DNA of 64,000 bases from NCBI GenBank assembly GCA_017620335.1, contig JAFZQO010000015.1:1-64000 (forward strand), in the 5' to 3' direction. Of this stretch, positions 23,951 to 32,712 are shown piece by piece; positions within the stretch are counted from its first letter, which is position 1, and every line of letters begins with the position of its first letter. Made by a program: the position numbers and the translations under genes. The DNA comes from Bacteroidales bacterium (GTDB taxonomy: Bacteria; Bacteroidota; Bacteroidia; Bacteroidales; UBA932). Below the pieces are notes generated by a model. The model was not told where the DNA came from. It worked only from the letters and a program-made list of their open reading frames with translations, and did not search any database.

Positions 23951-26718
23951 TGAGAAGGGGCCTTGCATACCTGTTGCTCGTCCTTCCCCTCCTCGCGGCC
24001 TGTTCGAGGGGGGAGGATCCTTTCGTGATAGGCGTCTCGCAGTGCAGCGTGGACGCCTGGCGCGAGGCGGCGAACAACGAAATGCTGCAGGAAGCCTCCT
24101 TCTACGGGGACGTCACCATCAATATCCGCTCCGTCCACGACGACTCGGAGCAGCAGATAGAGGACATTGAGAAGTTCATCGACGAGAAGGTGGACCTCCT
24201 GGTTATCTCTCCCAACGAGTCCACCTCCCTCACCCCTGTCGTCGAGAAGGCATACCGTTCGGGCATCCCCGTCATACTGTACGATCGCAAGATAGACAGC
24301 GACCAGTACACGGCGTTCATAGGCGGTGACAACAGGCAGATCGGCTATGCCGCCGGCTCCTACGCCATGAGCACCCTCAGGAACTCCGGACGCATCTGCG
24401 TCATCAGGGGTACTAAGGGTGCCACCGCCGACACCGAGCGCTACGAAGGGTTCGTGTCGTCGCTGGAAGAGAACGGCGAGTTCAGCGGATCGGTCGTGGC
24501 GGAGGAGTACGCCAACTTCAACCGCCAGAGCGCCGAAAGGGCCATGAGGTCGCTCCTTGCCGCGGACGAGGGTCCTTTCGACCTGGTGTTCGCCTTCAAC
24601 GACGAGATGGCCGCCGGCGTATACGACGCCTATGCCTCGTCGGACATTGCCGAAAAACCCTATATCCTAGGCATCGACGCCCTCCTGACGCCGAACGGCA
24701 CGGGTACCATCTCGTACATACAGAACGGCATGATCAACGCGTCCTTCATCTATCCTACGGGTGGAAAGGACGTGGTGGACCTGGCCAGGAGGATCCTCAA
24801 GGGGGAGGAGTACCAGAAGGAGAACGTCCTCAACACCGAGGTGGTGAACAGCTCCAACGTGCGCGTTTACCAGATGCAGATAAACCAGGTCCTGGACAGG
24901 CAGCGCCGCGTGGAGGAGCTCAACTCGAGGATACGCACGAACACAAGCAAGTACGAGAGGCAGCAGATCCTGACCTTGTTCTCGTTCTCGCTGGTGGCGA
25001 TCCTCGCCCTCCTTTCCATAGCGCTCACTTATTCCTACCGTACCCGCAACAAACTCGTGGAGATGCTGAACGAGCAGAATACCAGGATCAAGAAGCAGAT
25101 CGAATCCCTCGAGGACCAGAAAAGGCAGCTCCTGGACCTGTCGCGCCAGCTTGAGGAGACCACCCAGGCCAAGCTGGTGTTCTTCACGAATATCTCCCAT
25201 GAGTTCAAAACCCCGCTGTCCCTGATCAGCGGTCCCATAAACGACCTCCTCGCCACGGAGGGAATGCCAGAAAGCGCCCAGGTCCCGCTGGACATCCTGA
25301 AACGCAACAGCAGCAAGCTCGAGCGCCTCATCACGGAGTTGCTCGACTTCAGGACGTACGAGAATTCAAAGATGGTGGTGAACTATTCCATGGGCGACAT
25401 GGACAAGTTCCTCCGGGAGATACTCAAGATGTTCTCCGACGTCATCCGCCGGCGCAACCTCAAGTTCTCCTACGAGCCCGACGACGCGGGCTACGAGATT
25501 CCGTTCGACCCTATCAAACTGGAGAAGGTCTTCACGAACCTCCTGTCCAACGCTTTCAACCACGTGGACAAGGAAGGCACGATACGGATACGCCTGTTCT
25601 CGACCTGGTCCGGAGATGACCGGACGGTAAACCTTTCCGTGTTCAACAGCGGCTCCTACATCCCTCCGGAGAACATGGAGAAGATATTCCAGCGCTTCTA
25701 CACGCTGGACGCCCAGCAGAAAGGAACGGGCATCGGCCTTGCGCTCGTCACGTCCATCGTGGACGCCCTCGGCGGCACCATCAAGGTGGACAGCAAGGAG
25801 GGTGTAGGAACGGCATTCACACTGCAGTTGCCTGTCGAGAAGGGGTTGCGGACCGATGCCCGCATCGACAAGTCCTATGTCCCCGAGTTCGCCAGGCTCA
25901 AGCTGGCTACGATGGGAGAGGAGGACGTGGACTCCGGCATACTGGACGAGATGTCCCCGACGGACAAGAAGAAACGCGTGCTGGTCATCGAGGACAACAT
26001 GGACATGAGGCACTACATCAAGAACATCCTGTCCGCCGAATACCATGTCATCATGGCCAAGGACGGAACCGTAGGACTGTCGAAAGCCCAGCGTTTCCTT
26101 CCCGACATCATCCTCTGCGACATCATGATGCCCGGGCTTGACGGATACGAGGTCTGCTCCGCGTTGAGGAGCGCCCCCGCCACCAGGAACATCCCCATCA
26201 TCCTGCTCACCGCATGTTCGCTGGACGAACAGAAGGCCCAGGGCTATGAAAGCGGCGCCGATGCGTTCATGCAGAAGCCTTTCAACGTGACGACGCTGAA
26301 GGTGCGCATGCGCAAGCTTTTGGAGAAGAGCGATTCCATCACCGCTGAGATCCAGGGCGACTGGCTGGTGGGAAAGGATGCCGGGACGGTGTCCTCCGAG
26401 TCCGCGTCCATGCTCAACAAGTTCCGCGAGTACGTGGAGTCCCATATACTGGACGACATCAGCCTGGACGACCTCGCCGGCGCCCTGGGCTATTCCAAGT
26501 CCAAGCTCTACAGGGAGCTGAAGGAGGTCACGGAGTACACCCCGATAGACCTGGTGAACCTGGTCCGCCTGCATAAGGCGGTGGACCTGATGACTACGGA
26601 GCACCAGAACATCACCGAGGCGGCCTTCAACAGCGGCTTCTCCTCGCCGTCCTACTTCTCCCGCACTTTCCTGAAATATTATCACATGCGTCCCAAGGAC
26701 TACCTGAAAGGCAAGTAG
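23950..26718 (+). CDS. Hybrid two-component regulator, periplasmic sugar-binding sensor (BT1754-like)
   Basis: A 922-residue one-protein signalling system. Order: lipoprotein-like signal (LLAACS), type-1 periplasmic sugar-binding domain of the LacI/RbsB kind (about 25-310; DLLVISPNESTSLTPV, PVILYDRKID, FAFNDEMAAGVYDA), transmembrane helix (about 340-360), coiled linker, HisKA with His417 in ISHEFKTPL, HATPase (about 510-640, GTGIGLALV), receiver domain with Asp724 in LCDIMMPG and Lys in QKPF, and an AraC-type DNA-binding domain at the end. In B. theta the regulator with this architecture (BT1754) binds fructose and controls its fructan locus; the neighbouring GH32, fructokinase and permease fit the same role here. 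Confidence 0.93.
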   Translation: MRRGLAYLLLVLPLLAACSRGEDPFVIGVSQCSVDAWREAANNEMLQEASFYGDVTINIRSVHDDSEQQIEDIEKFIDEKVDLLVISPNESTSLTPVVEKAYRSGIPVILYDRKIDSDQYTAFIGGDNRQIGYAAGSYAMSTLRNSGRICVIRGTKGATADTERYEGFVSSLEENGEFSGSVVAEEYANFNRQSAERAMRSLLAADEGPFDLVFAFNDEMAAGVYDAYASSDIAEKPYILGIDALLTPNGTGTISYIQNGMINASFIYPTGGKDVVDLARRILKGEEYQKENVLNTEVVNSSNVRVYQMQINQVLDRQRRVEELNSRIRTNTSKYERQQILTLFSFSLVAILALLSIALTYSYRTRNKLVEMLNEQNTRIKKQIESLEDQKRQLLDLSRQLEETTQAKLVFFTNISHEFKTPLSLISGPINDLLATEGMPESAQVPLDILKRNSSKLERLITELLDFRTYENSKMVVNYSMGDMDKFLREILKMFSDVIRRRNLKFSYEPDDAGYEIPFDPIKLEKVFTNLLSNAFNHVDKEGTIRIRLFSTWSGDDRTVNLSVFNSGSYIPPENMEKIFQRFYTLDAQQKGTGIGLALVTSIVDALGGTIKVDSKEGVGTAFTLQLPVEKGLRTDARIDKSYVPEFARLKLATMGEEDVDSGILDEMSPTDKKKRVLVIEDNMDMRHYIKNILSAEYHVIMAKDGTVGLSKAQRFLPDIILCDIMMPGLDGYEVCSALRSAPATRNIPIILLTACSLDEQKAQGYESGADAFMQKPFNVTTLKVRMRKLLEKSDSITAEIQGDWLVGKDAGTVSSESASMLNKFREYVESHILDDISLDDLAGALGYSKSKLYRELKEVTEYTPIDLVNLVRLHKAVDLMTTEHQNITEAAFNSGFSSPSYFSRTFLKYYHMRPKDYLKGK

Positions 26719-26752
26719 TCCTTCCGGCGTAGGCACTAAAACAAGTAACGAT

Positions 26753-28696
26753 ATGAAAAAGATTCTTTTAGTCGCTGTGTCCGCGTTGCTGGCCATCACC
26801 GCCTCCAACGCCCAAGTCGTCAAGTCCAAGGTCATAGACGGCGGCGGCTCCGGCCCTTTCAAGGCCATCGCCGTCAGTGAGGCGAGCCTCCCTGACTTTA
26901 CCGTTTACCGTCCCGAGAAGCTGCTCGAGGCCGCCGGCACGGACGGCACGCTTCCCGTCATCATCTTCGGTAACGGCGGTTGCGCCAACTCCTCGCTCGG
27001 CCACGAGCGTTTCCTTTCTGATCTAGCCTCCTATGGTTACGTCATCGTGGCCATAGGTCCTTTCCAGGAGTCCAGGCCTATGCCGGGTCCCGGCGCTGCC
27101 GCTCCGGCAGGTCCGAGGCCTGGCGGCCAGCCCGGCGCCCAGCCCGGCGGTCAGAGGCCCGGTGGACAGCCCGGTGCACAGATGCCCGGCGGCCAGAGGC
27201 CCGGTGGACAACCTGGAGCACAGATGCCAGGAGGCCAGAGGCCCGGCGCCCCTGCTGCGGGAGCTCCGAGACCCGGCGGACAGATGCCCGGCGCCCAGGC
27301 GCCTGCAGTCCAGATGGCGGTCGCTACCGAGTCCTACCAGATGTTCCAGGCCCTCGACTGGATCACCAACAAGGCTGCTGACCAGAATAGCGAGTATTAT
27401 GGTGCCGTCAACGCCAACCAGGTGGCTGCGATGGGCATGTCCTGCGGCGGATGCCAGGCGATCTACCTGTCCTGCGACCCCCGCGTCAAGACTCTTGTAG
27501 TACTCAACTCCGGCATGGGCACCATGACCCTTGCGAACGCCACTCCCCAGAATGTCAGGGCGATACATTCACCCACGGTATACATCACCGGCGGTGAGAC
27601 CGACATCGCGTACAAGAACGCCGAGATCGACTACAACACCCTTACCGACGTCCCCGTGGCTTGGGTCAACTTCCCTGTGGGCCACGGCGGCACTTACGCC
27701 GAGGAGTTCGGCGGCGAATTCTCCCGCATGGCCCGCACCTGGCTCGACTATGTGTTCAAGGGCCACAACGAGGGCGAGCGCCTCTTCAAGAACCTCGACC
27801 TGACAGGCTTCGACGGCTGGACCGCAGTGTCCAAGAACTTCGAAGGCCGCCTGGTGCCGCGCGCGAACCGCGACGCCACCATGGAGGCTTACAAGGCCCT
27901 CCGTCCGACCCCGGACAAGTGGGCGAAGCCGACCGGCCCCTACAAGGTGGTCATGGAGGTTGACGAGACCTGCCCCGACCACACCATCTACCGTCCCGAG
28001 GACCTGAGCAAGTTCTCGGCGAAGAATCCTCTCCCCATCATCGTGATGTCCGGCCCCGGCTGCGACTATGACGGAGACTCCTACCGTCCGTTCTGGACCG
28101 AGGTCGCTTCCTACGGCTATGTGGTCGTCGCCTCCGGTCTTCCCGTAAGGGAGGGTTACCGCGCCGCCATGGGCTTCAACAAGGCCACCAGCTACGAGCT
28201 CGCCCTCGAGTGGGCCGCCGCCGAGAACGTCCGCAAGGACAGCAAGTATTTCGGCAAGCTGGCACCGGACAACTGCGCCGCGATGGGCCAGTCCTGCGGA
28301 GGTTTCCTTACCGCCGGCTACATGAACGACCCGCGCATGAAGTGCCTCATGTTCTGGAACGCCGGCGGCACGCCGACGGGCGAGGACGCCGCACAGCCTT
28401 CCTGCCCGGTGGCTTTCTTCTCCGCCGACAATGACATGGCGCTGGCCGGTGCGACCGCATCCTACAACGCCGTGAACGCCGTGCCGACCTTCTTCGGCAA
28501 GTGCGACATCCCGGGAGACGCCCACGGCGGCACCTTCCGCGAGGTCAACGGAGGCCCTTACGGCAAGGCCGCGGTGGCATGGCTGAACTGGCACCTGAAG
28601 GGCCAGACCAAGTATGCCAAGAACTTCAAGCCCGGCAAGCAGGGCCTCTTCAAGGACGCCCGCTGGCTTGAGACCCAGTCCAAGAACATCAAATAA
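26753..28696 (+). CDS. Tandem alpha/beta hydrolase with Pro-Gly-Gln-rich insert
   Basis: A 647-residue exported protein (signal ending ASNAQ) holding two alpha/beta-hydrolase domains related to dienelactone-hydrolase/PET-hydrolase-like esterases. Domain 1 (about 30-370): GMSCGG with Ser230, GHGGTYAEEFGG His block. Domain 2 (about 390-645): GQSCGG with Ser514, AHGGTFREVNGG. Domain 1 carries an insert of about 80 residues built from repeats like GGQRPGGQPGAQMP (27070-27310), placed between the first beta strands and the nucleophile. The substrate is unknown; deacylation of a glycan or glycoside is inferred from the locus. It is 34 bases after the regulator gene and is followed by a single-domain paralogue. 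Confidence 0.85.
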   Translation: MKKILLVAVSALLAITASNAQVVKSKVIDGGGSGPFKAIAVSEASLPDFTVYRPEKLLEAAGTDGTLPVIIFGNGGCANSSLGHERFLSDLASYGYVIVAIGPFQESRPMPGPGAAAPAGPRPGGQPGAQPGGQRPGGQPGAQMPGGQRPGGQPGAQMPGGQRPGAPAAGAPRPGGQMPGAQAPAVQMAVATESYQMFQALDWITNKAADQNSEYYGAVNANQVAAMGMSCGGCQAIYLSCDPRVKTLVVLNSGMGTMTLANATPQNVRAIHSPTVYITGGETDIAYKNAEIDYNTLTDVPVAWVNFPVGHGGTYAEEFGGEFSRMARTWLDYVFKGHNEGERLFKNLDLTGFDGWTAVSKNFEGRLVPRANRDATMEAYKALRPTPDKWAKPTGPYKVVMEVDETCPDHTIYRPEDLSKFSAKNPLPIIVMSGPGCDYDGDSYRPFWTEVASYGYVVVASGLPVREGYRAAMGFNKATSYELALEWAAAENVRKDSKYFGKLAPDNCAAMGQSCGGFLTAGYMNDPRMKCLMFWNAGGTPTGEDAAQPSCPVAFFSADNDMALAGATASYNAVNAVPTFFGKCDIPGDAHGGTFREVNGGPYGKAAVAWLNWHLKGQTKYAKNFKPGKQGLFKDARWLETQSKNIK

Positions 28697-28705
28697 CCTT
28701 TGAAG

Positions 28706-29659
28706 ATGAGAAGGTTCGCATTTGTCCTCTGCGCGTTGTGCGCATTGACCCTGGCGGCCGTGTCCTGCAGGGACAAGGCCGTGGATACCGTCTATTCCGT
28801 CGTGGCAGACGAGGAGATGTTCCAGGGTTACACCGTCTTCTATCCCGAGGACCTGACCGCTTTCCCGAAGAAGGACAAGCTCCCCGTGCTGGTGATGTCC
28901 GGTCCCGGATGCGTCAAGTCCGCGGCGCCTTTCCGTCCCTTCTTCGAGGAGATGGCCGCCCACGGCTATCTGATGATAGCCTGCGGCCCCCTGACCATGG
29001 GACCCAGGCCCGGCGCCGCCCCGCGCCCGGAGGGGGAAGCTCGTCCTGAAGGGGACCAGCGCCCCGCCGGCGCTCCGATGATGATGAGCCAGAACACCAA
29101 GGAGGACATGCTCGCTGCCATCGACTGGGCCTTCGCCGAGAACGAAAGGCCGGACAGTCCCTTCTTCGGCAAGGTCGACACCAAGCATGTTTCCGTCATG
29201 GGCCAGTCCTGCGGCGGCATACTCTGCCTTGACATAATGGAGGATCCGCGCATCACCCTGCTGACCATGTTCAACACCGGCCTGTTCTCCGCTCCTGCGG
29301 GCGGAGGCGGATTCAGCATGGGTTCCGTACAGTCCGAACCCAAGGAGGATGTTTTCGCACGCCTGCACGTGCCCATCGCGTATTTCGTGGGAGGCACCGA
29401 CATGGCCCGTCCGAACGCCACGGACGACTATCCTTACATCAATGACGTCCCCGCGTTCCTTGCGGTCCGCGAGATTGAGGGCGACGCCCACGGAGGCACT
29501 TTCCGCGAAGAGAAGGGAGGAGCGTTCGGCGAGGCCGCGCTGGCCTGGCTGGACTGGAACCTCAAGGGCCGCAAGGCCGCGGAGAAGAAGTTCCTCGGAC
29601 AGGACAACATCTTCGATTCGGACCCCCTCTGGATCGAGTACAAGCACAAGAATATCTAA
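28706..29659 (+). CDS. Alpha/beta hydrolase lipoprotein, paralogue of the tandem protein
   Basis: A 317-residue lipoprotein (signal ending AAVSC) with one alpha/beta-hydrolase domain closely related to domain 2 of the upstream protein: VLVMSGPGC oxyanion strand, GQSCGG with Ser168, and DAHGGTFREEKGG. A shorter Pro/Glu/Gly-rich insert (about 100-125) replaces the long repeat of the upstream protein. The ATG at 28706 gives the signal peptide. Being lipid-anchored, it may act at the cell surface, whereas the tandem protein is soluble in the periplasm. The GH32 gene follows after 10 bases. Confidence 0.85.
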   Translation: MRRFAFVLCALCALTLAAVSCRDKAVDTVYSVVADEEMFQGYTVFYPEDLTAFPKKDKLPVLVMSGPGCVKSAAPFRPFFEEMAAHGYLMIACGPLTMGPRPGAAPRPEGEARPEGDQRPAGAPMMMSQNTKEDMLAAIDWAFAENERPDSPFFGKVDTKHVSVMGQSCGGILCLDIMEDPRITLLTMFNTGLFSAPAGGGGFSMGSVQSEPKEDVFARLHVPIAYFVGGTDMARPNATDDYPYINDVPAFLAVREIEGDAHGGTFREEKGGAFGEAALAWLDWNLKGRKAAEKKFLGQDNIFDSDPLWIEYKHKNI

Positions 29660-29669
29660 ACCTGAGAGT

Positions 29670-31481
29670 ATGAAAGCAAGACCGTTCCTCATACCGCTCC
29701 TGCTGATGCCCCTGCTCCTTTCCTGCGGGCGGGGGCCGGCCGGACGGTATATGATCATCCCTATACGGGAGGCGAACGACGAGATCACCGTCACAATCGA
29801 AAAGGGCGGGGAAACGCTTTATGTGGCCGACATCCGCCTGGCTAGGGAGGGTGAAGGGGCCGATTACTGCGTGCCCATGGACCTGGAGCATTTCGGCGCC
29901 GCGAAGAAGGACGTGCATTTTTCCGGAATAGAGGCGGACGAAGCTTGGAAGCTGATATCCTTCTCCAACAAGACTCCGGAGATACCCGCCGACAAGTACA
30001 GGCCGGTGTACCATCATACGCCGCCATACGGATGGATGAACGACGCCAACGGCCTGTTCTACAAGGACGGGCTGTACCACCTGTACTACCAGTACAATCC
30101 TTACGCCTGTGTCTGGGGCAACATGCACTGGGGCCATTCCACCAGTCCTGACATGGTCCACTGGGAGCACCAGCCCGTCGCCATCTACCGTGACGGGTAC
30201 GGCCACATCTTCTCCGGAAGCTCGGTGGTGGACCATGCCAATACCGCCGGTTTCGGCGAGGGGGCGGTCGTGTCCTTCTACTCTTCCTACAACACGCAGA
30301 GGGAGTATGTCCAGACGCAGTGCCTGGCGTACAGCCTGGACGACGGTATGACCTTCACCAAGTATGAGGGCAATCCCGTCCTGGTGCCCTTTGACGGCAT
30401 AAAGGATTTCCGCGACCCTAAGGTGTTCTGGTACGAGCCGGAGCAGAAGTGGATCATGATAGTCTCCGCCGACAAGGAAATGCGTTTCTATACCTCGCAG
30501 AACCTCAAGGAGTGGGAATACATGAGCGGCTGGGGCGAGGGGTACGGCGTCCAGCCCCGCCAGTTCGAGTGCCCGGACTTCTTCCAGCTTACCACTGCGG
30601 AAGGGGAGACCAAGTGGGTTATGATAGTCAACGTCAATCCCGGATGCTACTTCGGCGGCAGCGCAACCCAGTATTTCGTCGGGGAGTTTGACGGGAAGTC
30701 ATTCACCTGCGATTCTCCCAAGGAGACGGTCAAATGGCTCGACTGGGGCAAGGATCACTACGCAACGGTATGCTTCTCCAATACCGGCGACCGCGTCATC
30801 GCGGTGCCGTGGATGAGCAATTGGCAGTACGGTACGATAGTTCCCACCAAGTATTTCAGGAGCGCGAACGCCATCCCGAGGGAACTCGGCCTGTTCAAGG
30901 CAGGCGGTGAATTCTACGTCAGCGCGTATCCCGTGGCGGAGCTTTCCAATCTCGAGAAGGGATCCCGTACCGTCGACGGTATCGTAGCCACGGCGGGCAA
31001 GCCTCAGAACGTCAAGCTGTTCGACAAGACCGACGGCGCCTATGAACTTGAGATGGACATTAACGTCCCTGCTGTCGGCAGGTCAGGTTTCCGGCTCATG
31101 AACGACGCCGGGGATGTAGTGGACATGTACTTCGACGTCCTGCTGCAGCGTTTCGTGATGGACCGCACCAAGAGCGGCCTCATCGATTTCGCCAATCGCA
31201 GCACGACCCACGAGATCGAGAACCACGACCGCCGCAAGACGAATTCCATGAACTACGTCAACGACTTCGCCCTCGCGACCTGGGCTCCCATGGCCGTCAG
31301 GGGACAGCATAAGGTTAAGATACTTTTTGACTTCGACTCGCTTGAGGTGTTCATCGACGGCGGAAAGGTGGTCATGACCAACCTCGTGTTCCCGGATAAG
31401 CCTTATGACGGCCTGGAAGTGTATTCCGACAAGGGACGCTTCACGGTAGGCAGCCTGAAGGTCACCGCCCTGGGCCTTTAA
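29670..31481 (+). CDS. GH32 fructan hydrolase lipoprotein
   Basis: A 603-residue lipoprotein (LLLSCG) of glycoside hydrolase family 32 (levanase, inulinase, invertase). An N-terminal beta-sandwich of the DUF4980 type (about 20-105) precedes the five-bladed propeller. All three catalytic acids are visible: nucleophile Asp125 in WMNDANG (Ala replaces the usual Pro), Asp249 in FRDPKVF, and acid/base Glu300 in FECPDF. A C-terminal beta-sandwich (about 445-600) ends with the DSLEVFIDGG strand. Whether it acts endo or exo, and on beta-2,1 or beta-2,6 links, cannot be told. It is the only glycoside hydrolase in the locus. The ATG at 29670 is the first that gives a signal peptide. Confidence 0.94.
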   Translation: MKARPFLIPLLLMPLLLSCGRGPAGRYMIIPIREANDEITVTIEKGGETLYVADIRLAREGEGADYCVPMDLEHFGAAKKDVHFSGIEADEAWKLISFSNKTPEIPADKYRPVYHHTPPYGWMNDANGLFYKDGLYHLYYQYNPYACVWGNMHWGHSTSPDMVHWEHQPVAIYRDGYGHIFSGSSVVDHANTAGFGEGAVVSFYSSYNTQREYVQTQCLAYSLDDGMTFTKYEGNPVLVPFDGIKDFRDPKVFWYEPEQKWIMIVSADKEMRFYTSQNLKEWEYMSGWGEGYGVQPRQFECPDFFQLTTAEGETKWVMIVNVNPGCYFGGSATQYFVGEFDGKSFTCDSPKETVKWLDWGKDHYATVCFSNTGDRVIAVPWMSNWQYGTIVPTKYFRSANAIPRELGLFKAGGEFYVSAYPVAELSNLEKGSRTVDGIVATAGKPQNVKLFDKTDGAYELEMDINVPAVGRSGFRLMNDAGDVVDMYFDVLLQRFVMDRTKSGLIDFANRSTTHEIENHDRRKTNSMNYVNDFALATWAPMAVRGQHKVKILFDFDSLEVFIDGGKVVMTNLVFPDKPYDGLEVYSDKGRFTVGSLKVTALGL

Positions 31482-31507
31482 TAATTGATACAAGTAGTTT
31501 TCTAGAT

Positions 31508-32455
31508 ATGAAAAGGATAATCATTACATTGTTTGCACTTGCACTGTGCGCATCAAGCGTTTTCGCTCAGGCGGAGAAGATCCGCCTTTACGAAGGCAAG
31601 GCTCCGGGATCCGAGAAATGGACCCAGCAGGAGTATCTGTTCGAGTACACCACCGCCATGAACCCCGGTGAGGTCGGTGAATGCATCCTGAACGTCGTGG
31701 ACCCTGAAATATGGTCATACCTTCCGGCGAAGGGTACCGAGACGGGTGCGGCCATCCTCGTCTGTCCCGGCGGTGGATTCACGGCGCTGTCCTGGCACCA
31801 GGAGGGCCCCAACGTGGCCAAATGGTTCGCCGAGCACGGCATCGCCGCCTTCGTCCTGAAATACCGCATAGCGTATTCCGGCGGCGACTATGAGGAGGCG
31901 AAATATGTCGCCGACCATTCCTACGGCAACCAGGGAAGGGATGCGCGCATGCGCGAACTCACCGAGAAGCACGCCAAGATCGCCGAGGAGCAGGGCTACG
32001 ACAGGAGCATGGCATGGGATGACGCCAGGGTCGCCATGACCTACATCCGCAAGAATGCGGAGAAATACGGCATCAATCCCAAGGCCATCGGCATCATCGG
32101 TTTCTCGGCGGGCGGCAACATCGTTTATCACGTGGCGCTCGACCATGACGACATGAGCCGTCCGGACTTCCTCGGAATGATCTATCCGGCATGGTTCGAG
32201 GCCGAGGTTCCCGCGGACCCGATGCCGCTCTTCATCGCAGCCAGCACCAGCGAGGCATCCTCCTCGAACGGCTTCGGCGACACCCCCGCGCTTTACAATG
32301 CATGGAACAGGACCCGCCAGCCGCTGGAGGTCCATTCCTTCACGAGGGGCTTCCACGGTTTCGGATACCGCGACAACGGACAGTCCGTTTACATCTGGCC
32401 GACGCTGTTCTATAACTTCCTCGACAACTGCGGCTTGCTGAACAAAAACAAGTAG
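31508..32455 (+). CDS. BD-FAE/acetyl-xylan-esterase-like alpha/beta hydrolase
   Basis: A 315-residue exported esterase-like protein (signal ending SVFAQ). It has the HGGG-type oxyanion segment as CPGGGFTALSW, the nucleophile Ser200 in GFSAGG, and a C-terminal His in RGFHGFGYR. This combination is typical of the Bacteroidetes BD-FAE group (bifunctional carbohydrate esterases and feruloyl esterases) and of acetyl xylan esterases. In this setting it may remove acetyl or phenolic acyl groups from a fructoside; that is inference. Its gene ends the first transcription unit: a strong terminator lies 25 bases downstream. Confidence 0.87.
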   Translation: MKRIIITLFALALCASSVFAQAEKIRLYEGKAPGSEKWTQQEYLFEYTTAMNPGEVGECILNVVDPEIWSYLPAKGTETGAAILVCPGGGFTALSWHQEGPNVAKWFAEHGIAAFVLKYRIAYSGGDYEEAKYVADHSYGNQGRDARMRELTEKHAKIAEEQGYDRSMAWDDARVAMTYIRKNAEKYGINPKAIGIIGFSAGGNIVYHVALDHDDMSRPDFLGMIYPAWFEAEVPADPMPLFIAASTSEASSSNGFGDTPALYNAWNRTRQPLEVHSFTRGFHGFGYRDNGQSVYIWPTLFYNFLDNCGLLNKNK

Positions 32456-32479
32456 CATTATTTTTCCATATTTTGGCAG

Positions 32480-32523
32480 TATCCTTCCTTGCTTCGCGGC
32501 GAGGAAGGATATTGCTTTTTTTT
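32480..32523 (+). terminator. Rho-independent terminator after the esterase gene
   Basis: A 13-bp stem (32480-32492 with 32499-32511, one G-T pair) with a six-base loop, then TTGC and eight T (32516-32523). It separates the GH32/esterase unit from the transporter/SusCD unit. Confidence 0.85.
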
Positions 32524-32559
32524 GAAAGGATATTGTTCGCCTGCGCGTAAGGGGAAAGG

Positions 32560-32567
32560 TAAATTTG
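32560..32567 (+). promoter_or_regulatory. -7 box of the permease-fructokinase-SusCD unit
   Basis: TAAATTTG matches TAnnTTTG just after the terminator. A TTG at 32533-32535 is 24 bases upstream, wider than usual. It would give a leader of about 140 bases containing the hairpin at 32609-32652. Confidence 0.5.
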
Positions 32568-32608
32568 TGTTGGACGATCGTTGGTAATTGGTTAATAAAT
32601 TGGTTGGT

Positions 32609-32652
32609 ATGAAGTCCTGTGCACCGGGACAGCCCGGTGCACACGGCTTCAT
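32609..32652 (+). promoter_or_regulatory. Long leader hairpin before the sugar permease
   Basis: A near-perfect inverted repeat: an 11-bp core (32618-32628 with 32633-32643, loop ACAG) extended outward by eight more pairs after one C-C mismatch (32609-32616 with 32645-32652, one G-T pair). No T run follows, so it is not a typical terminator. Position in the predicted 5' leader suggests a regulatory or RNA-stabilising role. Confidence 0.6.
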
Positions 32653-32712
32653 TGAAACAGGGATTTACGATGGATTGTCCGATGATTGATGACACTATCC
32701 AACTTTAACTAT

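Noticed and set aside
27070-27310. Short regular repeats resembling a CRISPR array or minisatellite
   Set aside because: The repeats are in frame, code for Gly/Pro/Gln runs inside an intact hydrolase gene, and have no unique spacers or cas genes nearby.
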